In this document: positions 16,961 to 25,515 of the stretch, piece after piece | How the letters are laid out: each line of letters opens with the position of its first letter | How positions within the stretch are numbered: position 1 is the stretch's first letter | DNA from: Gammaproteobacteria bacterium | Lineage (GTDB): Bacteria; Pseudomonadota; Gammaproteobacteria; HK1 | Length of the DNA: 38,436 nucleotides | Assembly (NCBI GenBank): GCA_022823045.1 | Contig: JAJDXW010000145.1 | Span: 1 to 38,436, forward strand | Direction of reading: 5' to 3' | The notes under the pieces: generated by a model | Told to the model about the DNA's origin: nothing | What the model saw: only the letters and a program-made list of their open reading frames with translations | Databases searched by the model: none | Program-made: the position numbers and the translations under genes

Positions 16961-17965
16961 CTACATCGCCTTGACCTTCATGGCCGCCTCTTCGGGCAGC
17001 CACGCCTTCCACACGTCGGGGTGGGCGCGCAGGAACTCGGCCGCCGCGTCCGCGCCCTCGGCCTGATTCTCGTCCATGTAGACCAGCATGCCGTTCATCA
17101 CGTCGCCCGGGTAGACGCGGTTCTTGAGGTAGTCCATCACGTCGGCCCCGGCGCTCTTCGCGAACGAATCGGTGACCACGGTGTGCACCTCCGACTTCGT
17201 CCACGAGGACGCTTGCGGGTCGGCGCACTCCTGCTCGGGCTTGACGATGCACCCGTCCCAGTGCTCGCTGCCGATGAACGGCACCCCGAAGTCGAGCTTG
17301 ACCATCTTGTGGCGGCCGATGAGGGCGGTCGGCGACCAGTAGTAGCCGAACCAGTTCTCGCCGCGGTTGACCGCCTTGCTCATGGAGCCGTCGAGGCCCG
17401 CCGCCGAGCCCGGGTCGACCAGCTTCCAGCCCTTCTCGGCCATCTTGAACCCGCGGAAGAGGTTCGCGTTGGTGAGCTGGCAGCCCCAGCCGGCCGGACA
17501 CCCGACGAAAGCGCCCTTGGAGGGATCTTCCGCATCGGGGAAGAGATCGGGACGTTCGAGCACGTCCAGCACGGTCTTGAGGTCGGGGTGGTTCTCGATG
17601 ACGTAGGGGGGAACCCACCAGCCCTCGCCGAGCCCGCTGATGGGGCCGCTGTTGGCCGAGTGGAGCCGACCCTCGTCGAGCGCCATCTTGAGCGGCTCGC
17701 GCACCGCGTTGATCCAGAGCTCGGGCGCGACGTCCGGCTCGCCCTTCTCGTTCTGGGAGGTGAACGTGGGCATGGTGTCGCCGGGAACCAGCTCCACGGT
17801 GCAGCCGTACCCCTGCTCGAGAATGATCTTGTCCACTTCCGCCATGAGCTGGGCGGAGGCCCAGTTCATGTTGGCGATCTGAACGTTGCCGCACTCCGCC
17901 ATGGCGGCGCCGGCGCCCAGCAGGAGCGCCAGCCCCAGGGATGCCTTCTTCGCGAGTGATTTCAT
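16961..17965 (-). CDS. proX: Glycine betaine-type ABC substrate-binding protein
   Basis: This is a 334-residue periplasmic OpuAC/ProX-family binding protein, the first gene of the pro operon. It has a signal peptide MKSLAKKASLGLALLLGAGAAMA with cleavage before ECG. The mature protein contains VQIANMNWASAQLMAEVDKIILEQGYG and many Trp residues (GEGWWVPPYV, ENWFGYYWSPTAL), consistent with an aromatic cage for a quaternary ammonium ligand. Cys residues in VGCPAGWGC, GCIV and QECAD may pair in the periplasm. The start ATG at 17965 has GGAGAA about 6 nt upstream. Ligand choice between betaine, choline and proline betaine is open. Confidence 0.93.
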   Translation of the reverse strand: MKSLAKKASLGLALLLGAGAAMAECGNVQIANMNWASAQLMAEVDKIILEQGYGCTVELVPGDTMPTFTSQNEKGEPDVAPELWINAVREPLKMALDEGRLHSANSGPISGLGEGWWVPPYVIENHPDLKTVLDVLERPDLFPDAEDPSKGAFVGCPAGWGCQLTNANLFRGFKMAEKGWKLVDPGSAAGLDGSMSKAVNRGENWFGYYWSPTALIGRHKMVKLDFGVPFIGSEHWDGCIVKPEQECADPQASSWTKSEVHTVVTDSFAKSAGADVMDYLKNRVYPGDVMNGMLVYMDENQAEGADAAAEFLRAHPDVWKAWLPEEAAMKVKAM

Positions 17966-18092
17966 GTTCGTCTTCTCCGGGTTCCTGCCTGTCGTTCACG
18001 TCGTGTTGCAGCCAGCGGCCCGGCCGTACGGACACCGGTCTCGCCGATGAAGGGAACGGTCCCGGTCTCTCCATTCGCCGCCCGCGTTCGGG

Positions 18093-18121
18093 AATCTAGC
18101 ATGGGGTCGCGGGGCCGGCAA
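18093..18121 (-). promoter_or_regulatory. Possible promoter of proXWV
   Basis: On the minus strand TTGCCG (18121-18116) and TAGATT (18098-18093) are 17 nt apart, each a 4/6 match to sigma-70 boxes, about 130 nt upstream of the proX start. Found by eye. Confidence 0.35.
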
Positions 18122-18156
18122 CGGACCGCGGGACATGGTCCGGAGGGGCGTTCTCG

Positions 18157-19488
18157 CTAGCGAAGGGGCCGCACCTTGCGCGGGGCGGCGAGCCAGATGC
18201 ACGCGGCGGACGCGAACGAGAAGACGAGCGCGATCACGAAGGCGGGCGCGTAGCTTCCGCCGAGGTCGAAGACGATCCCGGCCGCCCAGGGGCCGGCCGC
18301 CGCCCCGAGGCCCGCCCCGAGGCTGAGAGTGCCGAAGATGGTTCCGAACCGCGGGCCCTGATACAGGTCCGCCGACACCGAGCCGAACAGTGCGGCGATG
18401 CCGTATCCGAGGAGTCCCTGGGCCGCGACCATGACGTACATGAGGATCGCGCTCGGCACGTGCTCGAGGACGAGAAGCAGGGCATAGCAGACCGCGTACC
18501 CCGCGCAGGCGGCGGTCCAGCCCCATTCCCGGCCGATGCGGTCGGAGAGATGCCCGAGCCCGATGAGCCCCCCGATCCCGGTGACGCTGACGAGGGTGAG
18601 GGCCCACGCCGCCGTCGTCGGCGAGAACCCGACGTCGAGCAGGAACCTGGTCTGATGCACCTGGATGCAGTACCACGCGAAGAGGGCGAAGAACATCCCG
18701 AACCACAGGTACCAGTACCGCGCGGTGCGAATCGCGCCGGCAAGCGTCCACTCGACGGACGCGCGGGACGGGCCGGCCGCATCCGTCTGCGTTCCGTCCC
18801 GGTTCCCGCTTGGGGTCCCGGCGCCGGCGGGCGTCTCCTCGCCGTCGGGTTGCAAACCGAGCTCCGACGGATGGCGACGGGGGAGGAGGAGGTTGACGGG
18901 GAGCACGATCGCGAGGAGGAAGAGGGCGAGCATCCAGCAGGCTTCCCGCCACCCGTAGTGGTCGAGGATCCACTGCATCCAGGGGAAGAGGGCGAGGGCG
19001 CCGAAGCCGACTCCCGACGCCGCGACGCCCATCGCGAGCCCGCGCCGGCGCGCGAACCAGTTGGGGATGAACGCTCCGTGGCCGATGAAGGCGAGGCTGA
19101 TGCTCGCGCCGACCGCGAGCCCTCCCATGGAGAGGTAAAGGTGCCACGGGGTGGTGGCGAAGGTCGCGAGGATGAGCCCGACCGCCACCGTCCATGCGCC
19201 GAGCGGCATCACGAAGCCCGGTCCCAGCCGGTCGATGAGCCAGCCGATGCCGGCGGCGAGGGGGATGGAAGCGAGGAATCCGAACGAGAAGATGCCGGCC
19301 GTCAGGCCCCGCGACCAGCCCGTCTCGTCGAGGATCGGCGGGAACAGGAGGGAGAACGCGGTCCGGCTGTTGGCCCCGATGGCGATGGTGACGAAGGCGA
19401 CCGCGACCACCAGCCAGCCGTAGTAGAACGGAAGGCGGGCCGCAAGCCAGCCCGCGGTGGACGGCGGTCCGGGCGGAGAGGGCGCCAT
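18157..19488 (-). CDS. MFS transporter
   Basis: This is a 443-residue major-facilitator permease with about 12 hydrophobic segments in two halves joined by a hydrophilic loop (PDGEETPAGAGTPSGNRDG). WLIDRLGPGFVMPLGA and GHLSDRIGREWGW are the two copies of the family loop motif between helices 2-3 and 8-9. It resembles the monocarboxylate/oxalate-formate branch of the family. The ORF track extends further upstream with an Arg/Ser/Pro-rich stretch that does not look like protein. The ATG at 19488 leads straight into the first helix, though its ribosome site is weak. It lies 58 nt after the LarA-like gene on the same strand and may carry that protein's substrate. Confidence 0.85.
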   Translation of the reverse strand: MAPSPPGPPSTAGWLAARLPFYYGWLVVAVAFVTIAIGANSRTAFSLLFPPILDETGWSRGLTAGIFSFGFLASIPLAAGIGWLIDRLGPGFVMPLGAWTVAVGLILATFATTPWHLYLSMGGLAVGASISLAFIGHGAFIPNWFARRRGLAMGVAASGVGFGALALFPWMQWILDHYGWREACWMLALFLLAIVLPVNLLLPRRHPSELGLQPDGEETPAGAGTPSGNRDGTQTDAAGPSRASVEWTLAGAIRTARYWYLWFGMFFALFAWYCIQVHQTRFLLDVGFSPTTAAWALTLVSVTGIGGLIGLGHLSDRIGREWGWTAACAGYAVCYALLLVLEHVPSAILMYVMVAAQGLLGYGIAALFGSVSADLYQGPRFGTIFGTLSLGAGLGAAAGPWAAGIVFDLGGSYAPAFVIALVFSFASAACIWLAAPRKVRPLR

Positions 19489-19546
19489 CGCCGGCTCGAC
19501 CGGTCCGGAGAGCGAGCGCGGCGCGCGCGGGCCCGGCGCGCGCGGC

Positions 19547-20854
19547 TCAGGCAAAGTCGCCGTGCTCGTCGAAGCGGAGCGGCTTCGCCTCCTCCACGAT
19601 CTCGAGGGACGGTTGCGCTTCGATCTCGTCCCGAAGCGCCGTCGACGCACCGAACTCGGCGAGGAGGTTCGTGTTGCGGATGCGCACCACGCGGGCGGTC
19701 GCGGGGTCCTCCTCCGGGCGCACGGTGAGGCAGACCTGCATCGCCTGGAGGTCGTTCTCGGCCATGAGCGGCATCTTCGCGCCGGTGAGCCGCTTGGCGG
19801 TGAACGTGTTCATGTAGGTGGAGTGGAAGTCGATCTCCTCGAGGAGGCGCCGGGGCATCACGTCCGCCTGGCCGACGCCCGTCGCGTTGCCGTGCGTCTC
19901 CGGGGTGAGCGAGCGGACGTAGATCGCGCCGATCCGGGGACGCTCGAGCCCCGGCTTGGTCCCGATGACGTTGGTGTCCATCCCCGCGCCGCTCACGTTC
20001 TTGCCCATCTCGTCGACGATGAGGGTGTCCATGTCGTCGAAGGGGATGCGGGGGAGGTAGCCGTAGGCGGTCTCGAGGAGCGCCCCCTCCTCGTCGACGA
20101 GGGTCTCGTGCGAGCGCATCGAGACCCCGCGCACGAGCGCGGTCTCCTTGAACGCGTTGTCGACGAGGGCGATCCCGCCGAGGAAGGGGGCGGGCGAGCG
20201 CTCGAGGATGATCTCGGACGCCTCCAGGATCATCCGCCGCATCTCCACCTTCAGCCCCTGCTGGTGGATCTTCTGGGCGCCGGCCTGCTTGCCGAGGCCG
20301 ATGACCATCATCTTGCAGAGCCCGCTCTCCACCTTGCCGGTGAACCCGGTGTGCGGCTTGACCCGGTTCACCACCACGATGCCGTCGGCCTCGCTCGCGT
20401 TGCGGTCGAGGTAGACGGGAAAGCCGGTGGAGGTGGTGCCGACGCGGATCACCTCCATCGACGAGAGGACGGGAGCCCGGACCGTCTCCTCGGTGATGCC
20501 GTTGTTGGCCAGCACCTCGACCTGGCCGGCCGCGGTGGCCCCGCCGTGGCTCCCCATGCCGGGGACCACGAAGGGCTCCGCGCCCGCCGCGCGGATCGCG
20601 GCCGCGACCTCGCGTATCGCCACCGCCTGGTTCGGGATCCCGCGGCTGCTGCCGGTGACGGCGATCCGCTGGCCGGGGCGGACGGCGGCGACGAGAGGCG
20701 CCGCTTCGCGGCGCGCGGCGGCGGCGACGTCCGTCTCGCGGGGGCGGTCGAAGTTCTGGCGAACCCGCATGAGGGCCGGGACGTCACCGGCCGATACGCC
20801 GGACTGGCGATCGTCGAGCCCGAACGTCTGGCGAAGGGATACCGGGGTGCTCAA
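19547..20854 (-). CDS. LarA-like (DUF2088) protein
   Basis: This is a 435-residue protein of the lactate racemase LarA superfamily. Signatures are TGSSRGIPNQAVAIREVA, VPGMGSHGGATAAGQVEVL and VVNRVKPHTGFTGKVESGLCKMM, which carry the His and Lys residues that hold the nickel-pincer cofactor in LarA. Members of this branch are not proven lactate racemases and may act on other 2-hydroxy acids. I place the start at a TTG (20854) preceded by GGAG at about 8 nt; the longer ORF begins inside the divergent GPP34 gene. No cofactor genes (larB, larC, larE) are in the window. An MFS permease follows on the same strand. Confidence 0.75.
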   Translation of the reverse strand: MSTPVSLRQTFGLDDRQSGVSAGDVPALMRVRQNFDRPRETDVAAAARREAAPLVAAVRPGQRIAVTGSSRGIPNQAVAIREVAAAIRAAGAEPFVVPGMGSHGGATAAGQVEVLANNGITEETVRAPVLSSMEVIRVGTTSTGFPVYLDRNASEADGIVVVNRVKPHTGFTGKVESGLCKMMVIGLGKQAGAQKIHQQGLKVEMRRMILEASEIILERSPAPFLGGIALVDNAFKETALVRGVSMRSHETLVDEEGALLETAYGYLPRIPFDDMDTLIVDEMGKNVSGAGMDTNVIGTKPGLERPRIGAIYVRSLTPETHGNATGVGQADVMPRRLLEEIDFHSTYMNTFTAKRLTGAKMPLMAENDLQAMQVCLTVRPEEDPATARVVRIRNTNLLAEFGASTALRDEIEAQPSLEIVEEAKPLRFDEHGDFA

Positions 20855-21077
20855 GTTCAGTACTCCGAGGGGTGCTTCGTCCGCCCAGTGTAGCGCGCGG
20901 CCCACATCCGGCCCCGCTCCAACGGATCCGTCGGGAGCCGGAGCGAGGACGCGGATCCCGGGAGGGCTCGGGTGCGCCGAGCCGGGAGACCCCGAACGTG
21001 CGATAATCCATGGTGTCGGGCGGCTATCGGCCCGTACGGCCGGGCCGGCGGCCGCCTCCGTCGAGAGTTGGCCCGGA

Positions 21078-21710
21078 ATGCTTTCCATCGCCGAAGAAGT
21101 GCTGCTTCTCTCCGTGGACGACGAGACGGGGATCTTCCTCTACGGCCCCGATGTCCACATCGAGCTCGCCTTGAGCGGAGCGATCCTGATGGACCTTGCC
21201 CTGCTCAACCGGATCGACACCGACCCCGAGCGGCTGTTCGTCGTCGATCCCACGCTCACCGGAGACGAGATCCTCGACGAGGTGCTCGCCCGGGTCGCGG
21301 CCAGCGAATCGGAGCAACCGACCGAGCACTGGTTGATCGACCTGCGCGAGGAGGCGGGGTCGATCCGGGGACGTCTCATCGATCGTCTCGTGCGCCGCGG
21401 GGTGCTCGAACGGGTGGAGGACCGGGTCCTCGGGATGTTCTCGACCTGGCGCTATCCGGTGCTCGACGGCCGCGCCGATCGTGAGGTCCGGCGCCGGATC
21501 GTGAACGTCCTGTTCAACGACGAGATCCCCGATCCGAGGGACGTGATGATCCTCGACCTCGTCGTCGCCTGCGACTTGCTCGAGACCCTGATACACGCGC
21601 GGGACGTGAAGACGGTTCTCCCGCGCGTCGAGCAGCTCGCGAGCCTGGAGCTCATAGGTCGCGAGGTCAGCCGGAAGATCGGCGAGCTTCGGTCCCGGTC
21701 TCCCGCCTGA
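21078..21710 (+). CDS. GPP34-domain protein
   Basis: This is a 210-residue protein that matches the GPP34 (Golgi phosphoprotein 3-like) fold. MLSIAEEVLLLSVDDETG is the usual start, then GAILMDLALLNRIDTDPERLFVVDP and RLVRRGVLERVEDRVLG. The eukaryotic member binds phosphatidylinositol 4-phosphate; the bacterial role is not known and may concern membranes or regulation. The ATG at 21078 is where homology starts, and the ORF track extension upstream covers the opposite strand. It is divergent from the LarA-like gene. Confidence 0.8.
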   Translation: MLSIAEEVLLLSVDDETGIFLYGPDVHIELALSGAILMDLALLNRIDTDPERLFVVDPTLTGDEILDEVLARVAASESEQPTEHWLIDLREEAGSIRGRLIDRLVRRGVLERVEDRVLGMFSTWRYPVLDGRADREVRRRIVNVLFNDEIPDPRDVMILDLVVACDLLETLIHARDVKTVLPRVEQLASLELIGREVSRKIGELRSRSPA

Positions 21711-21745
21711 CGTCCGTCGCGGGGCGGCCTCCGGCCTCGTTCCTG

Positions 21746-22060
21746 CTACTTCTTCTCGTCGAGGCCGAACAGGGCGTCCAGCGCGGCGCGGGCGGCCTGC
21801 GCCTCGGCCTCGCGGCTCCCGTCCCCCGCGTCCGGCGATGGCTCGAAGTAGCCGCAGAAGTTGGCCCGTTCCCGGTCCCGCACGTGGTCCGCGACCGGCT
21901 CGCGGCACCCCCGGCTCTTGCTCGGGTCGTGGAACCGGCACATGCGGCACACGTGCAGGTCCGTCCCGCACCCGGGGCACGTCGCAGCCCGGGGGACCGG
22001 GCGCGGCAGCTCCCCGAGCGCGGCGGCGCAGCGCCAGCAGGCGAATCCGGCCGCGCTCAC
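21746..22060 (-). CDS. Small Cys-rich protein coupled to djlA
   Basis: This 104-residue protein starts at a GTG that overlaps the djlA stop as GTGA (22060-22057). It has Cys pairs that look like a zinc ribbon (CWRC near the start, CPGC, then CRMC), followed by FHDPSKSRGCREPVADHVRDRERANFCGYFEPS. That Cys-rich stretch recurs in uncharacterised proteobacterial proteins, in which the Cys residues probably bind metal. The acidic/Ala-rich tail ends in LFGLDEKK. The tight overlap with djlA suggests a shared job, perhaps as an accessory to the chaperone; function is unknown. Confidence 0.75.
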   Translation of the reverse strand: MSAAGFACWRCAAALGELPRPVPRAATCPGCGTDLHVCRMCRFHDPSKSRGCREPVADHVRDRERANFCGYFEPSPDAGDGSREAEAQAARAALDALFGLDEKK

Positions 22061-22869
22061 GCCGCCGCCCTCGGTCCGGAGCCGCTTTCGGAGGCGCGCG
22101 CGGACTGCACCCGGTCCCACGCCGCCTTGATCTGCTGGGTCCGCTCCGTCGCCGCCCGCATCATCTCCTCCGGAAGCCCCTTCGAAGCGAGCTTGTCCGG
22201 GTGGTGCCGGCTCATCAGGCGCCGGTAGGCCCGCTTCACCTCCGCGTCGGGGGTGTCCGGGGAGACGCCGAGGGTCGCGTAGGCGTCCTCCAGGGTCGGC
22301 CCGGCGGCGGCCTCCCGGGCATGGGTGCCCGCGCCCACCATCCGCTCGATCTCGAGGTAGACCGCCTCGGAGAACCCGAGCCGGGCCGCGACGTGGGTGA
22401 GGAGCCGGCGCTCCTCGGGGTGCACCCCGCCGTCCGCCCACGCCGCCTGGACCTGGATCTCGAGGAACATGCGAAGAAGATTGGTCGCGCGCCCGCACTC
22501 CGACCGGAGCTGGTCGAGCACGTCGTCGAGGGGAAATCGAGAAGACTTGCCCTCGTTGAAGATGGCGCGCGCGGCGCGGCGCTGCTCGGCGTCGAGGCCG
22601 AGCTCGTCCATCACCCGGTTCGCGAGCCGGATCTCGTCCGGACTCACATGGCCGTCCGCCTTGGCGACCTGCCCCATGACCCCGAAGGTGGCGGTGAAGA
22701 ACGCGAGCTGCGCGCGCTCGACGCCGGGAGCACCCGCCCCCGGTCCCGCCTTGATCGAGCCGACCGCCCGGCCGAAGTGCCGGCCGAGGGCGGCTCCGAG
22801 CACCGCTCCGATCGGCCCCCCGATCAGGAAGCCGAAAGTACCGCCGAGCAGCATCCCCCACCAGCTCAC
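22057..22869 (-). CDS. djlA: DnaJ-like membrane co-chaperone DjlA
   Basis: This is a 270-residue protein with three parts: a Gly-rich N-terminal membrane segment (WWGMLLGGTFGFLIGGPIGA), a TerB-like helical domain (ATFGVMGQVAKADGHVSPDEI ... QAAWADGGVHPEE) and a C-terminal J domain with HPD (RLMSRHHPDKLASKG, residues about 215-260). DjlA proteins of Gammaproteobacteria have this layout and stimulate DnaK at the inner membrane. Length and order fit the family. The small Cys-rich gene follows with a GTGA overlap. Confidence 0.92.
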   Translation of the reverse strand: MSWWGMLLGGTFGFLIGGPIGAVLGAALGRHFGRAVGSIKAGPGAGAPGVERAQLAFFTATFGVMGQVAKADGHVSPDEIRLANRVMDELGLDAEQRRAARAIFNEGKSSRFPLDDVLDQLRSECGRATNLLRMFLEIQVQAAWADGGVHPEERRLLTHVAARLGFSEAVYLEIERMVGAGTHAREAAAGPTLEDAYATLGVSPDTPDAEVKRAYRRLMSRHHPDKLASKGLPEEMMRAATERTQQIKAAWDRVQSARASESGSGPRAAA

Positions 22870-23336
22870 GCACGGATCCTCATGACCGCAATCCAGGTGG
22901 GGAAGATTAGATCAATTGCGGCTGCCGGGGAGAACCCCGGAACTCGGCAAGGGTCACGGACGGGCGTAGGCGAGGCTCGTGGAGGCGAGCGCTCGCGGCG
23001 CGCGGCGAATGCGCAATCGCGCCCATGCTACGATTCGGCCGGCGTGAACCCAGAGCCTGTGCCATCGATTCCCGAGATTCGAAGTGGCGAAGGTGAGTAA
23101 TTCTCCCCGGTCGATCCGCTCGCGATAATGAGCCGTCCACGCCCGGACGCGGACGAGGCCTTTCGGTCTCCCCACGCCTTCTGCAACCCGGCGCAAGCGC
23201 AGGGCAGAGCCGGAGGGAACCCTTCCGGAGTCGCCCCCCGGGTTCCCCGATCCGTACCGGTCGCCGCGACCAGTCCGGAAGCCGGCGCATCGCCCCCCGC
23301 TCCACGGCCACCGAATCGGAGATGACCGAGGACGGC
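22870..23336. other. Intergenic region, no recognised feature
   Basis: These 467 nt between the divergent djlA and SBP genes contain only ORF-track entries that look like shadows (Arg/Pro/Ser-rich, no fold that I recognise). An A/T-richer patch lies near 22902-22920 (AAGATTAGATCAATTG). I see no clear promoter, repeat or RNA. Confidence 0.5.
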
Positions 23337-24644
23337 ATGCGCGCGACGAGGAGAACGGTACTTCGTTCCTTCGCCGCCGGATTCCTGCTCGCACCGTGGC
23401 CGGGCATCCCCGGCGCGGCGGCCGCGGCCGGCCCCGGCGAGTCGGTGCAGGCATCGGGACCCGCGGGACCGGACGGGCTGACCGACGGGGAGGTCGTTCT
23501 CGGCATGTCCGCCGCGTTCTCCGGCCCGTCGCGAGGGCTCGGGATCGAGCTGTATCGAGGGGCCGCCGCGTACTTCGCCCACGTCAATCACGGCGGCGGC
23601 GTCAGGGGCCGCCGGGTCACGCTCCGGACCTACGACGACGGCTACCAGCCCGACCCTTCCGTCGAGAACACCGTGACCCTGATGCTCCGGGACAACGTGT
23701 TCGACCTGTTCGGCTACGTGGGCACGCCCACCGTGACCCGGGTGCTGCCGATGCTCAAGAAGTTCCAGGAGAAGCAGGTCTACCTCTTCTTTCCGTTCAC
23801 CGGTGCCCAGCCCCAGCGCGAGCCGCCCTACGGGGACTTCGCGTTCAATCTGCGCGCCTCCTACCGCCAGGAGACGGCCGGCCTTGTCGACAACTTCGTG
23901 CGCATCGGCCGGCGGCGCATCGCGGTCTTCTACCAGGCCGACGCCTACGGCCGGAGCGGCTGGGCCGGCGTGCGGCGGGCGTTGAAGAGGTACGGCGAGC
24001 GGATCGCCGGGGAGGCGACGTACCGGCGCGGACAGAAGTTCACCGGAAGCATGCGCAAGCAGGTCGAGATCCTGAAAGCGGCCGCCCCGGACGCGGTGAT
24101 CTGCATCGGCGCTTACGCCGCGTGCGCGGGGTTCCTGCGCGACGCGGTGGACCTCGGCCTCAAGGTCCCGATCGCCAACCTCTCCTTCGTCGGAAGCGAG
24201 AACCTCCTGAAGCTGATTACCGACGGGCGGGACGACGCCGAGCGGTACACGGAGCTGCTGGTGAACTCGCAGGTCGTGCCGAGCTACGAGGACGTCTCCA
24301 TGCCGGCGGTGCGCGAGTACCGCGATCTGATGGACCGCTACGACCCCCGGCCGCCCGCGGAGCTCGTGCGGGAGAGCTACGCGCCCTTTCCGTACAGCTT
24401 CGTCAGTCTGGAGGGCTTCCTCGATGCCAAGCTGATGGTCGAGGTGCTCCGCCGCCTCGGCGACGACCCCGCCCGGAGCCGGATCGAGAGCGCCGTCTTC
24501 ACCGTGAAGGATTTCGACCTCGGCGTCGGGGAGCGGGTGTCCTTCGGCGCCGAGCGGCGCCAGGGCCTCCAGCGGGTGTACTACACCGTCGTCGAAGGCG
24601 GCCGCTTCATCACCCTCGACAACTGGGAACAGAGGTTCTCGTAG
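23337..24644 (+). CDS. LivK-like substrate-binding protein (orphan)
   Basis: This is a 435-residue type I periplasmic binding protein like those for branched-chain amino acids, amides or urea. The N-terminus RATRRTVLRSFAAGFLLAPW resembles a Tat-type export signal but without a perfect twin-Arg box. Mature landmarks are LGMSAAFSGPSRGLGIELYRGAAAYF, DDGYQPDPSVENT, AVFYQADAYGRSGW and SFVSLEGFLDAKLMVEVLRRLG. I prefer the ATG at 23337 because GAGGA is well spaced there; the ORF track starts 5 codons earlier. No permease or ATPase gene is nearby, and the next gene, a membrane sensor, starts 1 nt after its stop, so it probably works as a signal-receiving subunit. Confidence 0.85.
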   Translation: MRATRRTVLRSFAAGFLLAPWPGIPGAAAAAGPGESVQASGPAGPDGLTDGEVVLGMSAAFSGPSRGLGIELYRGAAAYFAHVNHGGGVRGRRVTLRTYDDGYQPDPSVENTVTLMLRDNVFDLFGYVGTPTVTRVLPMLKKFQEKQVYLFFPFTGAQPQREPPYGDFAFNLRASYRQETAGLVDNFVRIGRRRIAVFYQADAYGRSGWAGVRRALKRYGERIAGEATYRRGQKFTGSMRKQVEILKAAAPDAVICIGAYAACAGFLRDAVDLGLKVPIANLSFVGSENLLKLITDGRDDAERYTELLVNSQVVPSYEDVSMPAVREYRDLMDRYDPRPPAELVRESYAPFPYSFVSLEGFLDAKLMVEVLRRLGDDPARSRIESAVFTVKDFDLGVGERVSFGAERRQGLQRVYYTVVEGGRFITLDNWEQRFS

Positions 24645-24645
24645 C

Positions 24646-25383
24646 ATGAAAATCCAGAAGCTCTTTCAGAAGACGCTGTTCGGAACCTTCTTCCTGTTCG
24701 GCGTGATCGCGGTATCGACCTCGGTTCTTTGCATCTACACCGTCGATACGCACCTTTCCAGCGAATACGAGAGCAACAGCAAGGGCATTGCGAAGACCAT
24801 CGCCGACGCGAGCGTGGACATCATCCTCAACCGGGACCTGTCCGCCCTTCAGTCGCTCATCGACCAGTTCGTGGAGATTCAGGGCATCAGCTACATCTAC
24901 ATCACGAACGAGACAGGCGAGTTCCTCGCCCACACCTTCGTGCCCGGGATCCCCGAGGAGGTCCGGTCGAGCGATCCGGCCAGCACGGAGACGGTCGAGC
25001 GAAGCCTGCCGGGCATGGGCGACTTCATCGAGGTGAGCAGCCCCATCCTCGCCGGGGTGGCGGGCGCGGTCCACATCGGGATGGACACCGGTCTCATCGC
25101 GCTCAAGGTCCAGCGGGCGATCGGCCAGCAGGCCTACCTCATCTCGATAATCTTCATCCTCGGCATCCTCGCCGCGATCTGGTTCGTCGGCCTCGCCGGC
25201 AAGTCCGTCGATTTGCTCCTCGCGTACGCGGTGAGCCTTGCGCGCGATGGCGGCGAGGGCGCTGCATCGGACGAAAGGCTGATCGAACGGGACGACGAGA
25301 TCGGCGAGCTCGCCCGCCTCTTTCTCCATTTCGCGGAGTCGCGGGGAAAGGCCCCCGACGCCCTGCCGGCCGGAAATGACTGA
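24646..25383 (+). CDS. Membrane sensor with periplasmic domain, no output domain
   Basis: This 245-residue membrane protein has a first helix near 10-32, a periplasmic region of about 130 residues (KGIAKTIADASVDIILNRDLSALQSLIDQFVEIQGISYIYITN), a second helix near 168-190, and a short HAMP-like cytoplasmic segment containing RLIERDDEIGELARLF. The periplasmic part looks like a Cache/PAS-like fold. In related proteins such a unit is joined to a kinase, cyclase or GGDEF output; here the stop comes right after HAMP and I find no output domain in any frame downstream. It starts 1 nt after the SBP gene, so the two are probably made together. Partner unknown. Confidence 0.75.
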   Translation: MKIQKLFQKTLFGTFFLFGVIAVSTSVLCIYTVDTHLSSEYESNSKGIAKTIADASVDIILNRDLSALQSLIDQFVEIQGISYIYITNETGEFLAHTFVPGIPEEVRSSDPASTETVERSLPGMGDFIEVSSPILAGVAGAVHIGMDTGLIALKVQRAIGQQAYLISIIFILGILAAIWFVGLAGKSVDLLLAYAVSLARDGGEGAASDERLIERDDEIGELARLFLHFAESRGKAPDALPAGND

Positions 25384-25515
25384 TCGTCATCGCGAGCGTT
25401 GCGTCGGGAGGGCCGGCGCCGGGCCGTCGCGCCCGCGGGTGGCTCGCAACCGGTTCGGGTCGGTTCCGTTCGCCGTCAGGCGGCGGGCGGTGCGCACGAC
25501 CGGCGGAGAGCGGTC

